Below, piece after piece: positions 42,571 through 53,506 of a stretch of DNA of 64,000 nucleotides. Source of the stretch: Pezicula radicicola (lineage: Eukaryota > Ascomycota > Leotiomycetes > Helotiales > Dermateaceae); NCBI GenBank assembly GCA_003008705.1, contig PDUO01000005.1, positions 933,997 to 997,996 on the forward strand, read 5' to 3'. Every line of letters starts with the position of its first letter. The stretch's first letter is position 1. Position numbers and translations under genes: made by a program. Below the pieces are notes generated by a model. That model saw only the letters and a program-made list of their open reading frames with translations, had not been told where the DNA came from and did not search any database.

Positions 42571-44805
42571 TCAACCAACACTAGCAAACCTCCAACCCTC
42601 CCCCCCAAAAACCAACCTAGCCTTCTCCTCCCCAACAACATCCACCACCCCATCCTTAACCAAAGAATGTCCCCTAGCACTAACCTTAACACCCTGATCA
42701 ACATCCGCAAACAACATAGCAATAGGACTTCCCTTCCAAGCACCAACATTCCCCCTCATCGTCTTCAAAATACTAAAACCCAAAAAAACCATAGAAAGAA
42801 TTACTAATACCAAAGGAAAGATAATCCAAGCCCATCTCACATGTACGAAAAGTTCGCTAGATTCTGCAGTACCAGCGTATTTTTGTGCTGTGTTATTCGT
42901 ATTTCCTAATGTGCGGACGTTGTTGGTCATTGAGAGTGCGAGTAAAATCATTGTCATATTGAAATGTTGCTGATGCCATTCCTGCTGTGACGTTTCCTTC
43001 GAATATACCAGCTAATGTTTCTTGATACGCTGTTATTGCTTCGCCTCCGATGGAATAATTGGTCTCTGGGTTTACATTCATGTAGTCTGGGATATTGGTG
43101 AAGTTCCTGTTTGAGTTTATGTTTATGAACCCTCGATCACCTTGAATATATGGCATATGGAGAAAGTGTAGAATATGGTGAAAATCATGAAATGAAGGCT
43201 TGATTGCTTGCCCCCATTAGGTGGGAGGAAGCCTAGGCTTATATATTAAAGGAGAGGCACCCAAAATGGGCCCAGATCCATACAAAATGAGGCATTTAAG
43301 GTGTCGATCCATTAATATAAAAATGGTGTCATACTGGGCCAGAATGGTCGGAATTAATCTGCGATTTCGGAGGGATCGGCGGGCGCCAGGGCCACCAGAA
43401 ATGAAGATATATTAGAAACACGTGATTACAGGCCGACAATGTTTGATAGAGGTTTTTGTACTGGTTCGATGGTGGACCAGTTGTGGGTTGCGGTTTGGAT
43501 TTGAATCGTATTGTTGACTGAGATATTGTAGGCTTCTATACAGAACCAAAGTGCGCATTCGATTGAGATTGTATTATAACCGAAATTGTTGCCTTCGTAT
43601 GGCGCACCGAAGAGGTCGAAGACTGAAAGATACGGGGTCGTTGTATTTGACATGTTGTATGTCCCGTTTCCAGAGTTCACAGTTGCGACGATGAAAGCAG
43701 TTTGTTCTGAAAATATTGTCTCCATAAGTCCACTGACACTGGTACCAGAGGTCATGGTGTATTCGCATTCACCTTCATTACAGGATGAGGTGTAATTCTG
43801 AGGAGTACATTCGCCACATACAGCAAGTGAGGGGATTATTGGCCATGTGCAGTTTCCGGATGTACAAGAGACCGAGAGTGGTGTGATCCTTCTGTAAGAA
43901 TTCCGTTGTAGATTGCTGCCTTTGTTGGGAATTGGGTAGTGAGATCTATGATTCATTAGCTTAAAAAAACTCCATACTTATGTTGTTAGAATGTATTCTA
44001 GACCTACCTGTTAGTTCTCTACCATTCTGCCACCAATCGATCCAGGACTCAGTTCGTGGAAATGCACCCGCACTATAGGCATCCGCGTCTGTGCTGTTAC
44101 TATTTACAAGTCGATAATGGTAGGATAAAAGCTGCTGTGTAAAGGTATCGAATCCAAGCGTGAGAATTGTAATAAGAGCGCCGATAGAAGCGAGGTGACT
44201 GTTGAGTCTATCAGTGAGATTATGAAGCATAATGTGGAGTGTCCATACATGAACCTCATCCTAAATATAAGCAGTAAGCTCCCTAATGGGCCTCTTGAAG
44301 CACTATCAAAAGCGTCCAAGTCTGCAAGCTTACTACGACAACGTGCTCTTTGCTCTGCAGTCGAAAACCAAATCCATGCTCCTTGACTGATTGCTGCTGC
44401 AACTGGTACCATGAACAGTGTTCTAATTATGGTTGAAATTGCTGCTACGACAGTATTAAGAGTAACTTTGGCGTAGAATGTCGGTTGAGGTTGGCCATCG
44501 TAATGTTTCAAAAGTCCAGCTAGAACTACCATGAAGATTAGTGCTAGCAGAGCGCACAAAATTTCGATCCACCACCATTTCAGGGCTGAGCTGCGCGCAA
44601 CAACTGGTGGTTGTGAGGTAAATTCTGGAGGGCCTTCGTGAGTTCCTGGCTGGTATGGATAATTCTCTTGCTCACTTCCTTGATGCGAGTTACTGGTGGT
44701 ATATGGTACTGATTTTCTCTCATAACTTCGCTGTCCTTGCAGATCAGAGTGTGAAGACACTGGGGATACCACCGGTGACATGAGGTATTCTTGTTGACGG
44801 TCCAT
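42571..44805 (-). pseudogene. DUF3176-like membrane protein, probably broken
   Basis: The family is recognisable: an N-terminal Ser/Gln-rich tail, KWWWIEILCALLALIFM (TM1), AISTIIRTLFMVPVAAAISQGAW (TM2), HLASIGALITILTLGFDTFTQQ, a Cys-rich extracellular part (SCTSGNCTWP, CGECTPQNYTSSC), NIPDYMNVNPETNYS, and a final TM with ALSMTNNVRTLGN. Exons 44805-44249 and 44198 onward join cleanly. The remaining parts do not share a frame. The frame changes by one near 43887 (between KAAIYNGIL and ITPLSVSC) and again near 42958 (between AGMASATF and the ALSMTNN segment), with no splice sites available. The 43157-43425 gap may be an unusually long intron or an insertion. Many N-glycosylation sequons in the central part fit an extracellular loop. 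Function of the family is unknown. Confidence 0.6.
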
Positions 44806-45918
44806 GGTGAGCAATGATCCGTTGTTTCTATTCAGCGGGTTTCTCACAGCCCACGCTTACTACCTAGCTTCTCCAACATGTAGGGGTCAACCTTTTATCA
44901 TATTTTCTAGAGGCCCAAGAAGCCCCCAAAGGTTGGCCCCCAAGTCTCCTTCGGGCTGGACATGTCAGCCGCACGTACCCTTCAAAATGATGCGGTACAA
45001 CGGTTACGGTTACTATTCCCGACATCTCCTCCTGTACCGGTAGTTGCATATTGCGACTGAAGGTTGGTGACACTAATCACCATGCATACAGAAACTTTCA
45101 GAGAGCAGACTAAACAACGAAAGCGGTTGCAATTGGATACTCGCAATGAGTAAGCAGATAGGAAACGGAAGTAGAATTGTAAAGTTCGAAACAATAGAAA
45201 AGAAACTATCACTTTCTAACCAGTAGGAAGTGGCTGCTCCAGACCCCCATTACTAACGCTGGCCTTGCAAGAGACTCTGCGGGCTCAATTGCCTGTTTAG
45301 GGAGTACGCATGGTTATAATTTGGAGGCCTGCGATGTAATATGTTGGAGGATAATCAAGCCGGATCGTGTCCTACGTTATATGTGACATCTGTTAAGTGA
45401 AGGAATCGTAAAAATAACCTCCTCGCTTAATATGATGTGCTATACTGTTAGGGGGCTAGGCTGTATTATTCGCTTAAGGCCTCCTGTTGGTGTGGTGAGT
45501 GTCCTGGAAAATTACCCTGTACCTACCGTACCAATGCAAATTGTTGTCCCTAGAAAAATTTGTGTGTTATACTTGAAGTTAAGTTACAGTAATATCCCCA
45601 AGACTCGTGTAATGAAGTACGGAATTCTAACGACCTAGGTATTCTTCGAACATCAGGTGTATAGTTTAACAGCGAAGCAACTAGAGCGTTTATTGCTTAA
45701 ATTTAGACTATAAGGATAATGACTAATTTACTATCTACCTTACATAGGTATTTAAAGTTTAAATCTAGCCTATGAATTGTTCCATAGGGCTGAGTATCCT
45801 AATATTAGAGCTAAGAAGAAAGCGAATACAAGGCTTTTGTTATTCAGAGAAAATGAGATTCAGGACTCCTTCCTACGATTTATATCAGTCTTTCCTAGAC
45901 GTCTATTTCTAAGGCTCA
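44806..45918. other. Intergenic region
   Basis: About 1.1 kb between the broken DUF3176-like gene and the M20 peptidase gene. Open frames here have no supporting features. Confidence 0.5.
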
Positions 45919-47759
45919 TTAGGCCAACTCAGCTTCGTCCATATTCCTCAAAAACAGCACAAACCACTTGACAGCCGCGAAGTGGTTCCTAACATCTACA
46001 CTCTCGTCAACAGTATGAATCTTACCTACACCGGACTTTCCTTCCCCTTCACCAGCGTATCCTGGACCAAAGCGGAATATGTTTTCAGTCAACTCCCAGT
46101 AAAACCGCGTATCGGTATTTCCAGTCATCAAACCAGGAGTGACGGTCATGTTTGTTCCATATAACGCGCGAATGGTACCGGAGAGAACGGAGTACGCTGT
46201 TGTGCCATTGATGGAGGTTGGTGTCACCGGTGCAACTTGGAGTGTGTGAGGTGTAGACAGTGTGATTGAAGATGGTGTTGGGCCCTCGTCAGTATAAGCA
46301 TTTAGCGTGAGGTTATGTTTCTTAGCGACTTGTCCAGCTAAGCGGGCGATCTTAGATGTGACCGTCGAGACGGTATCACCGATATTGATGCGGTGGTTGA
46401 TTGTTACAATGCTCTCTTCTGGCAGAGCATTATCCTTTTCTCCACCGACAATCACGTCAGCTGCGATTGACGTGGTCATGAGATATTTAGTGAAGAGTGA
46501 TTCCTTTGCAGCTTCCTCAGCAAGCACGTCTTTCTTATGGCAGCTGTGGCCAGTTGGCGAAGAGGATTTGGACAGTAACTTTTTGAGGGGCTTTGGGAAG
46601 TCGGGTGCGTGTGCAGCACCACAGACCATTGAAGAGTAATATGGATTCTTGGCATCAAGGTATGTAGGGTAGGTATCAGCTTCAATCAAAGAGATGAGTT
46701 CACTGATTACACCGATTGAAGTATGCGGAGGAGGAACCGAGGAATGACCGCCTGGCATTCGGATCGTTACTACGACGTCCACGGATCCTTTCTCAGCAAC
46801 GCCAGGAGCAGCGAAAGTGTGGCCCCAAATTTCTGAGATTCCACTGCCCTCGTCTACAATTGAAGCGATGGAGTTAGGGCCGTATCGTGAGAGTATGAAC
46901 GAAGCAAGCGAGCCAGCTCCTTGATAACCAGAAGCTTCCTCATCGAATCCAAGAGAGATAAGCACAGTTCTTTCAGGTTCAAAGCCAGACTTAATAAGAA
47001 CCTCAATAGCTTCAAAGATGGCGATGAGTTGATTCTTATCATCAGAAGAACCACGACCCCAAATCAACTTTCCATCGAAGAAGCCAGAGAATGGCGGATA
47101 AGTCCAGGTGGGAATCGTCGATGCTGGGACTGGCACAACATCCTGATGAGCCATCAAAAGGGTAGGCTTTAGATCCGGATTCGTGCCCTTCCAGGTATAG
47201 AAAAGGCCGTGAGTGTTCACCCTCTCTCTGTCAAGAGTCGTAGACACAGCAGGGAAGGTCTGCTCGAGGTAGTCGGCAAATTGGTAGAAGATTTCCCAAC
47301 GAGCATCTTCACCTGGGGGGCCCATTCCATCGTGGGAGACAGTAGGGATCTGGACTGCATGCGAGAGGTATTTGATGCTTTCGTTTTGGTAGGCTGGCGA
47401 TGAGATAATGTCCTACTCAGAAAGTCGGGATTAGTTTAGCATTCGAGAAATCTCGGCAGTAACTTGAACATGATTCAGGAACATCGAGTACGTACCAGTA
47501 TCTTATCGAGGGCTGGCGTCGTCTTTTGGGGAAAGAGAGGCTCGACCTGAGCACATTGGTCTTTAAGAATCAAAGCATGATGACTTTCTGGTCGGTTGAG
47601 GCCTGGGATTGCGATGCCAAGGTTGTTGTTGTTGTTGTTGCGTAACAGCACGTAGCATAGTGGAAGGAGACACAAGAGAAGTGGGGTCTTGAAGCTCCTC
47701 GACGATGGCTTGATGACATTGGAGGTGGGCAGACCTTCTTTCTCGCTCATGACTCCCAT
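45919..47759 (-). CDS. Vacuolar carboxypeptidase S-like M20 metallopeptidase
   Basis: Two exons, 47759-47496 and 47412-45919, give 585 residues, close to yeast Cps1 (~576). A single N-terminal membrane anchor (TPLLLCLLPLCYVLL, residues ~25-39) is followed by an Asn6 run encoded by a GTT repeat on the plus strand. This is the type II layout of the vacuolar carboxypeptidase S precursor. Zinc and catalytic residues of family M20 are present: His177 in LLMAHQDVVPV, Asp212 in GRGSSDDKN, Glu246/247 in GFDEEASG. The dimerisation domain follows, then RFGPGYAGEGEGKSG near the end. Expected role: release of C-terminal residues from peptides in the vacuole for nitrogen use. An alternative is the N-acyl amino acid hydrolase activity of animal PM20D1 relatives. 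Confidence 0.92.
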
Positions 47760-48390
47760 TTTGACTCGTCAATTAGCTTGGACGAGATGATGGTGATGGT
47801 GGTGATGGTGATGATTATGAACAATCTATGAAAAGAAGAGAAAGAAAAAGAAAAGCAGACAGTTGAGCCTTCGACCCTTCAACCCCACCTTTTCAACGTT
47901 CGACATCAACCTTGCTTATCGCCTCATGAACTTTGGCTAAGGTATGATAAAGATAAAGGTAAAGCTGGTAAGCTGCCCGCCCGCGTGCCTGATTACAAGG
48001 ATGGAGCTTCAGCAGGGATGATTGTTCCTGTCCCTGTCCCTGACGCTGACGGTATCACACGGAATTCCCGTTTACTACTCCGGACTCCGAGAGTATCTTT
48101 CATCCATCTCTGAATGCCATCTTCTTTTTCGTTGTCTAATTTGGACTTAACAATCAAGACGACGAATTTCGAAAGCGAAAAAACCCGAAGATTACGAAAA
48201 CGACGCCTATTGATTCATTATGAAGCCCCTTACGCCGGACTGGGGTTCACCCAGATCTATGACGCCAGTGCTAGTCTCCTCGGATGTATTTCAATTGCCA
48301 CCATGACAACTTAACAACTCCCAACGTCAACAACCTCACCTAACTCCTCATCTCCCCTCTAGAATATACGAAGTGCACAGGCAGGAAACA
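47760..48390. promoter_or_regulatory. Divergent promoter of M20 peptidase and esterase
   Basis: A 631-bp shared upstream region. Near 47787-47815 there is a GATGGT/GATGATG microsatellite, then an A/G-rich tract. No gene is seen. Confidence 0.4.
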
Positions 48391-49473
48391 ATGTCGCTCC
48401 CACGCTGGGCACTTAATGCTCAAGCCAGCACCCTCCGTGGCACCATCAACTTTGCACAGAACTATTTGTCAGCACCCATCTACGGTTACTATGCCCACAC
48501 ACCCTTCGCACACTCCTATACCCTCACGATACCGGCTAAAACATCCCCAACACCTGGTACGATAAACCTTATCGTCTACACGCCTCCTTCCCACTCCAGC
48601 CCGCCCTCAAAAGAACCTCAGTCCTCCGAAAGTTCGTCAGCGTCAAATTCAGCGAGCAAAAAGAAACCTTTACCGTGCGTCCTAAATTTTCACGGCGGTG
48701 GTTTCGTGATTGGCGTCGGAATCGACGATGAGCGCTGGGCAAGGGCTTGCGTGGAGCAACTCAACGCAGTTGTCGTATCCGTTGAATACCGCCTAGCGCC
48801 ACAACATGTCTTCCCAACAGCCGTGCAAGACAGTGTCGATGCCTATTTATACATACAAGAACATGCGAAAGATCTCGGAATAGATGTAGACAACATTATA
48901 ACGAGTGGATTCTCGTCGGGGGGAAGTCTAGCATTTACGGTCCCGTTGATGGTGTATAATATGATGAGGGAAGGGAGGGGGAAAGGGGAGGGCAATAACC
49001 AAGGAATGGGAAAGGGCGTGAAGGCTGTGGTCTCGTTCTATCCCGCAACTGACAGTACTCGTTCGCGAGAAGTACGGGCATCATCAATGGCATTGCCTGA
49101 GAAGAAACTACCTGTTTGGTTGACGACCATTTTCGATGATTCGTATCGATACTGCGCCGCAGGAAATCTGGATCTCACTAGTCCATACTTATCTCCTGGT
49201 CTCGCACCGGCTGAGCTCGTCGAAAAGGCAATACCGAAGGATATTCTTGTCTACACCTGCGAGCACGATATGTTGTGCTTTGAGGGAAAGATTTTCGCTG
49301 AGAGATTGGAAAAGGAAGGGAAGAATGTGGTGTACAAGTGTGTTGAGGGTGTACCACATGCTTGGGATAAGGGTCCGAATCCGCTGCCCAAGCCTGAACC
49401 AATTTATGCAGAGGCTTGTGAGCATCTCAAGCGAGTACTTAGAATTGAGAACCAAGCTATAGAGGAGTCTTGA
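48391..49473 (+). CDS. Alpha/beta-hydrolase, hormone-sensitive lipase family esterase
   Basis: One exon, 360 residues. The frame is open upstream to 48373 but with no ATG; the first is MSLPRWALNAQ. The HSL/Abhydrolase_3 family marks are complete: the oxyanion motif HGGGFVIG (~residues 101-108), VVSVEYRLAPQHVFPTA, the nucleophile elbow GFSSGG with Ser175, Asp in CEHDMLCFEG, and His in EGVPHAWD. A low-complexity Ser-rich insert lies before the HGGG motif (SSESSSASNSASKKK). No signal peptide or anchor, so it is probably cytosolic or lipid-associated. Substrates in this family are short-chain or bulky esters; the actual one cannot be told. The neighbouring M20 gene is transcribed divergently. Confidence 0.9.
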   Translation: MSLPRWALNAQASTLRGTINFAQNYLSAPIYGYYAHTPFAHSYTLTIPAKTSPTPGTINLIVYTPPSHSSPPSKEPQSSESSSASNSASKKKPLPCVLNFHGGGFVIGVGIDDERWARACVEQLNAVVVSVEYRLAPQHVFPTAVQDSVDAYLYIQEHAKDLGIDVDNIITSGFSSGGSLAFTVPLMVYNMMREGRGKGEGNNQGMGKGVKAVVSFYPATDSTRSREVRASSMALPEKKLPVWLTTIFDDSYRYCAAGNLDLTSPYLSPGLAPAELVEKAIPKDILVYTCEHDMLCFEGKIFAERLEKEGKNVVYKCVEGVPHAWDKGPNPLPKPEPIYAEACEHLKRVLRIENQAIEES

Positions 49474-50158
49474 GACTCAAGATCTCTGCAAGAATTAGGT
49501 ACGGCCAAACCTGACAGCAGATATGCTCCTGTAAAAGACTCGGCTTTATACATTCACACTTACACAGAAACTAGCCACACAGCCAATCTGTGGTCCCGTA
49601 GGACGAACGAGACTTGATTATTTGATTCTATATACACACCCAGGAGCCTGACCACGTGACTACAGCCAATGATTAACAAATAGTCGGAAAGACAATTTGC
49701 CCGAGAATTCGGCTTCGGATCAATCTACGATAGCGAACCTGAGTAAGCACCTGGTTGCAAGTCGTACTAGTAGCAATATTTCCATGTTTGAACCTAGCTA
49801 GAAAGATGATTTGGCCGAGCAATCGGCTGCGGAGGAATAGACTTACACCTAAGATAAATTTATTGTTAGAAAGAAACTGAACCATCAACAAAATACCATG
49901 ATATTTTGATTGGATCTTTGTAGTCGGCTATGGACCTAGTATTTCATAAATCAAAGAGAACCAGTTTAACTTCAATTTGATATTCATTTAAAGCGGTATA
50001 TAGTGTACCTATTTTATCATCTACCTATCTAATAGTGTCTTCTTCCTACGTTTTCTCTTTGCTTTAAAATCGAATTCTAGATTTCTCAGTTTCTTTTTCT
50101 GTTGCAACCCAACCATGAATATCGTAATTTCATTGAATAGGGTTCTTATATACAAACT

Positions 50159-50298
50159 TTACGAAGGTGCTGGGGGTAAGTTCTTACTCACCACTATACA
50201 GGGAGTTATGTCAGGCAGAATAGTTACTAGCTTATGCGTCCCTTGTATTTTGTTTCGAAAAAGGCGGTGAGTAATAACTTACCCCCAGTACCTTGTAA
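50159..50298. mobile_element. Foldback MITE-like element, family F2
   Basis: A 140-bp element. The left arm 50159-50192 (TTACGAAGGTGCTGGGGGTA...) pairs with the right arm 50266-50298 with about three mismatches over 33 bp. The ends read TTA|C...G|TAA, so a TTA/TAA or TA target site is likely. No coding content. It lies 18 bp from an F1 copy. Confidence 0.75.
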
Positions 50299-50316
50299 TG
50301 TTTCGAGCTTCATCTT

Positions 50317-50398
50317 ACTCTTACTAGGGACATATAAACGTTAATTATTGGATGACGAGCCACGTTAAATTTAACGTTTTTTCATACTCAGTACAAGT
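50317..50398. mobile_element. Foldback MITE-like element, family F1 copy 2
   Basis: Arms 50317-50343 and 50371-50398 and the centre (GATGACGAGCCACGTTAAAT) match the copy at 2283-2363 with scattered substitutions. Arm pairing is weaker than in copy 1, so this copy looks older. Confidence 0.75.
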
Positions 50399-50762
50399 AT
50401 ATATGGTAGAGGGGTAGGAAATAAATACTTTAAAAATATGAATTAAATATAAGTATCTATATATAGTCTCTTATTAATTAACAAAGCTTTTCCTATCTTA
50501 AATCCTCTTATTATATACTATATTATATTCTTGATAATAGATAATTGTTGTTGTCGCATTGTTCTCCTCCGGCAATAGGTCAGGACTACGAAGTACTAGT
50601 GCTTAGAATAGCTTTAAAATGCATAAACCGGGCACCCAACGTATGAATAGGTCTATATATATGAATATGGCACCCTATTCATGAAAATATTATTTCACCG
50701 CTGGGTGCAACATTTCAATCCCACTGCTTCCAACATTAGCAAAGATCATAGCAGACAAGAAA

Positions 50763-51738
50763 ATGGCAAACTCCAAGCGAACAGTCCTAATAACTGGCTG
50801 CTCAGATGGGGGTCTGGGGGCAGCACTTGCAGTCGCCTTCCACAAAGCCGGCCTGCACGTTTATGCTACGGCTCGAAATCCTTCTAAGATGAAGCATCTC
50901 GTTTCTCTTGGCATCGAAACTTTGACACTGGAGTAAGAAACATATTTTTTTATTCCCCTTAAAACACCGTCTCACGACTCTGAGAGCATGTCACATAGCC
51001 TATACTCTTGCTCTTTAAGTAAGTAAAACATAGTACTAATTCGTCAAAAGTGTACAGTCCGACACCTCAATCGCGGCCTGCGTTAGTAAAATATCCTCCC
51101 TCGATATCTTAGTCAACAACGCCGGTGCCGCATACAGCATGCCAGTATCCGACCTCTCGATCCCGGAAGCCAAAAAGTTATTCGATTTGAACGTATGGTC
51201 ATACCTAGCAGTTACACAAGCCTTCTTATCACTCCTCCTGAAAGCCAAAGAAAGAGGAGGAGGAATGATAGTAAACCAAACATCAGTAGCATCAGTAGCT
51301 ACAGTACCATTTCAATCAGTTTATAACGCTTCAAAAGCAGCCATAGCTATGTTTTCAGATACTCAACGTTTAGAATTAGCTCCTTTTGGTATCACGGTCG
51401 TTGATTTGAAAACTGGTGCTGTTGCTTCTAATGTTGGGAAGAATCAGAAGGAGAATAGGGATCTTGTTTTACCTGCGGATAGTATTTATAATCCTGCGAG
51501 GCATGTTGTCGAGAAAGCTTTGACTGCTGATGGCATTATGGACTTGGCTGTGAAGAATGACGTCTGGGCTGATTTGGTTGTTGGGGATCTTTTGAAGAAA
51601 ACTCCGCCGCCGATTATTTGGAGGGGATCCCAGGCTTGGTTGGTTTGGATTGGTACGCTTCTTCCTTTTGGCTGGTTAGATGGTACGATTAAGAAGATGA
51701 CGGGCTTGGATGCTGTTGAGCGGTTGCTGGGGAAATGA
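50763..51738 (+). CDS. Short-chain dehydrogenase/reductase, AYR1-like
   Basis: Two exons, 50763-50932 and 51051-51738, give 285 residues. The NADP-binding motif is TVLITGCSDGGLGAALA (TGxxxGxG-type), NNAG is at DILVNNAGAAYSMPV, and the catalytic Ser-Tyr-Lys lies in NQTSVASVATVPFQSVYNASK. The acceptor AAAAG before TGTACAG is the one that keeps the frame and restores LTLDVQSD; the nearby TACAG does not. The hydrophobic C-terminal part (WRGSQAWLVWIGTLLPFGWL) resembles the membrane-association tail of 1-acyl-DHAP reductases (Ayr1) of lipid droplets and ER. The substrate assignment is therefore tentative; a steroid or retinol-like substrate is the alternative. Confidence 0.88.
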
Positions 51739-53506
51739 GAGGTTTGTGCTGGTTTGTGCGAGGGATTTGGGGGAAGGTTTTTAGGATTGTTTGATTGAGT
51801 TGAATGATAATCTACGTGTATAGTAAACTTTTCTTTGGGTAGGATTAATCTCTTTTTTGAGTGTACGGGAAAATTTCAATACACAATGTTGCTTATAGCC
51901 GTTACGCTACGCGTGTACCTATCTTACTGTTGCGTTTATAGAGCTTTCAAACCTCTATCCCTTGAAGGTGCTCGTGTAAATCTTACACGCCTAATTTCAA
52001 CGTATACCAGATTATCCGCCAGATCCGAGTACCTGAAAATTGTGCTGAATCTTGGTAAGCGCCATTTATCGTTACTTCTGGCCATTCCTACAACTTGTTC
52101 TCTGGAGGCTCTGTGATGTTATTCAGTTACCGGAATAAGTGGTTTACCTAAATCAAGTAGGTTACTTAAGTAAAAGACCTTACACTCTGAGGTATACTGT
52201 ACCGCCGATCGCATGGCTGTAGCTATATTATCCAGAACATTTTCTAGTTTCTATAGATATAGATATAGATAAATGTGCTCTATATGATTTAAAGTATCTG
52301 ATAATGCTAGGTATATTAACCGTAGCTCGTTTGTGCCCCTTGACGAAGTAGATGTCTTTCTAGAGCAGAGAATACTCACACAAATATTTAGGTAAATGCC
52401 ATGATCTGGGTATTCTTTCGCATTACAGAATATTGTGATGGTTCGAAAAATTAGGGGAACTTTATCTATCGCTTAGCTTAGGTACTACACAGATTTCGCT
52501 GCTCTTGATACAGAGAATTTGTTTTAGACATATTAAGGATATCTTAACCATTGAGATAAATAGAAGAGAAATACGACTACAGCACGTCCGTTACATTATA
52601 TAAGAAGAGGATGGAATTTACGCATTTTGAAACATGTTATTAAGGCTGTGGGGAAGTTTTAAGAGGTATTTAAGAGAAGTGAGTAAGGGGATAAAAGAGA
52701 ATTAAATTGCTAGGAATCGGGGTGTGCGATGGTGTTTTTGATTTTGTTGGTCCGAAATGCTTGAGGTGTCTTGAATTGGTAGGTATCCTCTTGTCTAGCT
52801 TGAAGTTAGCATTAGACCGATATATGGAATAGACCCGATATGACATTTTAAATCAAGCGAGCTTTAAGGGGCAGAAACAGATATAAGAGGCAGAATGCTA
52901 GTAACTCGTACATGTAAGCTATTTAATTCTTTATACAACGATATACCTAAGATAATAAGTTACTAGCATTGCCTATCTTATTTCTCTAGTTATGAAACTC
53001 ACTATAGAATTCCTTTCATGATTTGTTATCCTCCCCCCCTCCCCCCAAAAGTCGTGTTTTTGGACGCTTGGCCTCGCTTTACATTGCTCGAAACACTAGT
53101 TACACAAAATAGTTTTATTGTACTCCGATCAACGGTTTGTACTATTTTTGAATCTATTTAAAATGATTACCCATTAAATGTTTGGTACGATTCGTTTCGC
53201 GTCTAGCGTGTTGCCAAGTGGGCCCTTGAAAGGAACTATTGCCAAGCCCTGCCTCGGGGGCCATCAGGGCTATAACTTATCTGTACGCATTTCTGACAAG
53301 TTCACCACCACCACAGTTTCAATAAAATAGCTCCCAAATACTCCTGCACCTCAGCCTCACGACATATGACTAGGGACTTAGTCTCTTTAAAGAGTCTTCA
53401 TCTGGAAATGTGAAAATGTAAGATTGAGGATCCTTTTCATTGTATTTTATCCTTTCAGTTGTGTCTGCTGTTTCCCCAAAGGTACTAGTGGTAGGTAGGT
53501 ATCAGT
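51739..53506. other. Intergenic region
   Basis: About 1.8 kb. It contains one long hairpin (52881-52982) and a C-run near 53033-53046. No gene identified. Confidence 0.5.
52881..52982. repeat. Long hairpin, possible single-copy MITE
   Basis: The left arm 52881-52906 (ending AATGCTAGTAACT) and right arm 52959-52982 (starting AGTTACTAGCATT) pair over ~24 bp with two or three mismatches around a ~52-bp AT-rich loop. No second copy was found in the window, so it is called a repeat only. Confidence 0.55.

Larger units (their letters stand above)
49474..50762. other. Intergenic region with several short repeats
   Basis: About 1.3 kb between two plus-strand genes. It carries an imperfect 33-bp direct repeat (49687-49719 and 49801-49833, 27 of 33 positions equal) and two adjacent foldback elements (50159-50298 and 50317-50398). 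No gene. Confidence 0.6.

Noticed and set aside
43205..43380. Gap inside the DUF3176-like gene as a defined transposon
   Set aside because: No terminal repeats or target-site duplication could be paired, so an insertion is only a possibility.
52125..52175. Possible third F3 copy around AGTTACC...CAAGTAGGTTACTT
   Set aside because: Similarity is confined to short low-complexity words and lacks the CGAATTGGTTTATA end.
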